Shown here one piece after another: positions 61,959 through 64,000 of a stretch of 64,000 bases of DNA. Position 1 is the stretch's first letter; the number at the start of each line of letters is the position of its first letter. A program made the translations under genes and the position numbers. Below the pieces are notes generated by a model, which saw nothing but the letters and a program-made list of their open reading frames with translations, was not told where the DNA came from and searched no databases. Source of the DNA: Psychromonas aquimarina ATCC BAA-1526 (GTDB lineage Bacteria > Pseudomonadota > Gammaproteobacteria > Enterobacterales > Psychromonadaceae); contig NZ_KE386791.1 of assembly GCF_000428725.1 (NCBI RefSeq), positions 416,208-480,207 on the forward strand, given 5' to 3'.

Positions 61959-64000
61959 ATGAACAAGAAAAAACTCGTTTTAATAATATTTGCTGTTTCG
62001 GCACTATGGTTTATTTTTGATTTTAACCACCTGCTGACGCTGGAAAATGCCAAACAGCAGCAGGCGCAGCTGGATATTTATATTTCCCGGAACTGGATAC
62101 TGGCCAGTGTTACCTATTTCTCTGTGTATATTATAGCCACCGCCCTTTCTGTTCCCGGTGCGGCTGTTTTTACTCTGCTGGGGGCCGCACTGTTCGGCTT
62201 CTGGTGGAGTGTACTACTGGTATCATTCGCCAGTTCAATCGGAGCAACCTTAGCTTTCCTGTTCAGCCGCTACCTGCTTAGAGACTGGGTACAAAACAGG
62301 TTCGGTAATAAGCTCTCCACAGTAAATAAAGGTATCGACAAAGACGGTAATCTTTACCTGCTGACTCTGCGCTTAATACCGGTTTTCCCGTTTTTTCTTA
62401 TTAATCTGTTAATGGGTTTATCAACTATGTCTGCTAAAAGGTTTTACCTTTACAGTCAGATAGGTATGTTTCCTGCGACCCTGGTTTATCTTAATGCCGG
62501 TACGCAGCTGGCACAAATTGACTCCTTATCCGGCCTGCTTTCACCTTCGGTGTTAATCTCCCTGGTTATTCTCGGCATGTTTCCCTTAACCGCTAAATTT
62601 GTTGTCAATCGTATAAAGCAAAAGAAGGTATACTCCCCCTGGAGCAAACCCGATTCCTTTGAGCGTAATATGGTAGTAATAGGTGCCGGATCCGGCGGAC
62701 TGGTAAGCGCTTATATTGCAGCCGCGGTAAAAGCTAAGGTTACCTTGATAGAAAAACATAAAATGGGCGGTGACTGTTTAAACAGCGGATGCGTTCCCTC
62801 CAAAGCGTTAATCCGCACCAGCCATAATATTAAAGAGATCCTGCAGGCTGAAGATTTCGGCGTAGATGCTCAGATCAATAATATCGATTTTAAGAAGGTG
62901 ATGGAGCGTATTCAAACAGTGATCCACAAGATTGAGCCGCATGACTCAATTGAACGCTACTCACAGCTGGGTGTTGAATGCCTGCAGGGACAGGCAAAAA
63001 TAATTTCCCCCTGGCAGGTTGAGTTAAACGGTAAGCTAATTACTACGCAGAATATTATTATCGCAACGGGGGCAAACCCCTTTATTCCGTCGATTCCCGG
63101 ATTACAGGAAGTTAACTATGTCACCTCCGATACAATCTGGGCGCTGACTGAACTGCCCAGACGTTTTTTAGTGCTGGGCGGCGGTCCTATCGGCTGCGAA
63201 CTGGCACAATGTTTTAAACAGCTCGGCAGCGAAGTCACCATTGTCGAACGTCTGCCGCAGATTTTAATCCGTGAAGATTCCGATGCTGCAGAGCTGGTCA
63301 GCAGGCAGCTTCACAGTGACGGTATTGAACTGCTGCTTAACCATAATGTCAGCGCTTTCTCTCGTACACAGCTGCATCAGCTGGTCGAACTGCAGCACCA
63401 GGGGCAGACAATAACTAAAGAGTTCGATGTCGTGCTGGTTGCCGTCGGCAGACAGGCAAACGTCAGCGGCTTTGGTTTAGAGGAACTGGATATAGAGCTG
63501 ACAGATAAAAAAACCATTGCGGTAAATGATTACCTGCAGACTAAGTACAGCAATATATATGCTGTCGGTGATGTAACCGGCCCTTTTCAGTTAACCCATG
63601 CAGCGGCCCATCAGGCCTGGTATGCGGCAGTTAACGGATTATTCGGCTCTTTTAAAAAATTCAAAACAGATTATTCGGTAATGCCGGCAGCCGCCTATAC
63701 CAGTCCGGAGCTTGCCCGCGTCGGCATTAATGAAAAAGAAGCGGCCGAGCAGCATATCAGCTATGAAATCAGCAGATATGAGCTTAATGATCTCGACCGG
63801 GCAATAACCGACGGCCGTGACTGCGGCTTTGTAAAAGTGTTAACTGCAAAAGGCAGTGACAGAATATTAGGCGTAACCATAGTCGGCTCCGGCGGCGGTG
63901 ATCTGTTAGCTGAGTTTACCCTGGCAATGCGTTATAATATTGGTTTAAATAAGATACTTAGCACCATACACCCTTACCCGACCATGAGTGAAGCCGTTAA
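61959..64000 (+). CDS. TVP38/TMEM64-disulfide oxidoreductase fusion, 3' end outside window
   Basis: An open frame from ATG 61959 to the window edge gives at least 680 residues. Residues about 1-220 are a multi-helix TVP38/TMEM64 (DedA-like) membrane domain with SVPGAAVFTLLGAALFGFWW and LTLRLIPVFPFFLINLLMG. From about residue 235 comes a mercuric-reductase/lipoamide-dehydrogenase-like domain: VVIGAGSGGLVSAYIAA (FAD), the redox disulfide GGDCLNSGCVPSKA, LVLGGGPIGCELAQ (NADH) and YAVGDVTG. It could couple a membrane-located substrate to NAD(P)H-driven thiol chemistry. The C-terminal dimer interface with the His-Glu pair begins near HPYPTMSE and runs off the end. Confidence 0.85.
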   Translation, partial: MNKKKLVLIIFAVSALWFIFDFNHLLTLENAKQQQAQLDIYISRNWILASVTYFSVYIIATALSVPGAAVFTLLGAALFGFWWSVLLVSFASSIGATLAFLFSRYLLRDWVQNRFGNKLSTVNKGIDKDGNLYLLTLRLIPVFPFFLINLLMGLSTMSAKRFYLYSQIGMFPATLVYLNAGTQLAQIDSLSGLLSPSVLISLVILGMFPLTAKFVVNRIKQKKVYSPWSKPDSFERNMVVIGAGSGGLVSAYIAAAVKAKVTLIEKHKMGGDCLNSGCVPSKALIRTSHNIKEILQAEDFGVDAQINNIDFKKVMERIQTVIHKIEPHDSIERYSQLGVECLQGQAKIISPWQVELNGKLITTQNIIIATGANPFIPSIPGLQEVNYVTSDTIWALTELPRRFLVLGGGPIGCELAQCFKQLGSEVTIVERLPQILIREDSDAAELVSRQLHSDGIELLLNHNVSAFSRTQLHQLVELQHQGQTITKEFDVVLVAVGRQANVSGFGLEELDIELTDKKTIAVNDYLQTKYSNIYAVGDVTGPFQLTHAAAHQAWYAAVNGLFGSFKKFKTDYSVMPAAAYTSPELARVGINEKEAAEQHISYEISRYELNDLDRAITDGRDCGFVKVLTAKGSDRILGVTIVGSGGGDLLAEFTLAMRYNIGLNKILSTIHPYPTMSEAV

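Overview
The window is chromosomal DNA of an AT-rich (about 40% GC by eye) marine gammaproteobacterium. Gene content (betIBA with a short BCCT carrier, a DUF2860 porin, a TVP38-disulfide-oxidoreductase fusion, a YegD-type Hsp70, a Tus-like protein, integron-type cassettes) points to a Psychromonas/Vibrio/Shewanella-like bacterium; the genus is inference. I saw no tRNA, rRNA, CRISPR array, integrase or complete transposase gene.

Region 1-9.5 kb is accessory. It has the 3' end of a secreted trypsin-like protease, then six minus-strand small genes (two GNATs, an L,D-transpeptidase, a methyltransferase, two unknowns). A broken GyrI-domain copy follows, with a 9-bp tandem repeat written into its reading frame. 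Next are a 723-aa MACPF-like putative pore former, an EthD/LysR divergent pair, and the intact AraC-GyrI gene from which the broken copy derives. The two GyrI copies are direct repeats bracketing the pore-former segment.

Region 9.7-14.6 kb holds a MepA-like murein endopeptidase and a malR-amylase-malE cluster with LacI-type operators but no MalFGK. Region 14.7-29.8 kb is dominated by small minus-strand genes separated by integron attC-like sites, with no integrase in sight (a CALIN). Housekeeping-type genes (B12 radical SAM protein, ProX deacylase) are interspersed. Region 30.3-33.1 kb has a Pro/Val/Glu/Thr-repeat lipoprotein, a small secreted protein and a duplicated terminator segment.

Region 33.1-41.3 kb concerns choline: a choline/carnitine O-acyltransferase (minus) faces betI-betB-betA, a short BCCT-like carrier and a MarR regulator (plus). 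BetI should repress the operon through a palindrome just downstream of a recognisable promoter. BetA and BetB oxidise choline to glycine betaine, and the BCCT protein probably imports choline or betaine.

Region 41.8-53 kb has a formyltransferase-like enzyme, a MITE-like repeat, a DUF2860 outer-membrane protein, an MFS/LysR pair, an aldo-keto reductase/LysR pair, periplasmic solute-binding-like proteins, a DMT exporter and small unknowns. Region 53-64 kb has a dual GGDEF-EAL sensor preceded by a striking 18-bp-arm palindrome with a U-run, a serine-transporter-like permease, a YegD-like Hsp70, a divergent Tus-like replication-terminator protein, another binding protein, and a TVP38/disulfide-oxidoreductase fusion running off the end. 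Coordinates of non-coding elements come from reading by eye; identities and family names come from recognised motifs, not database searches.
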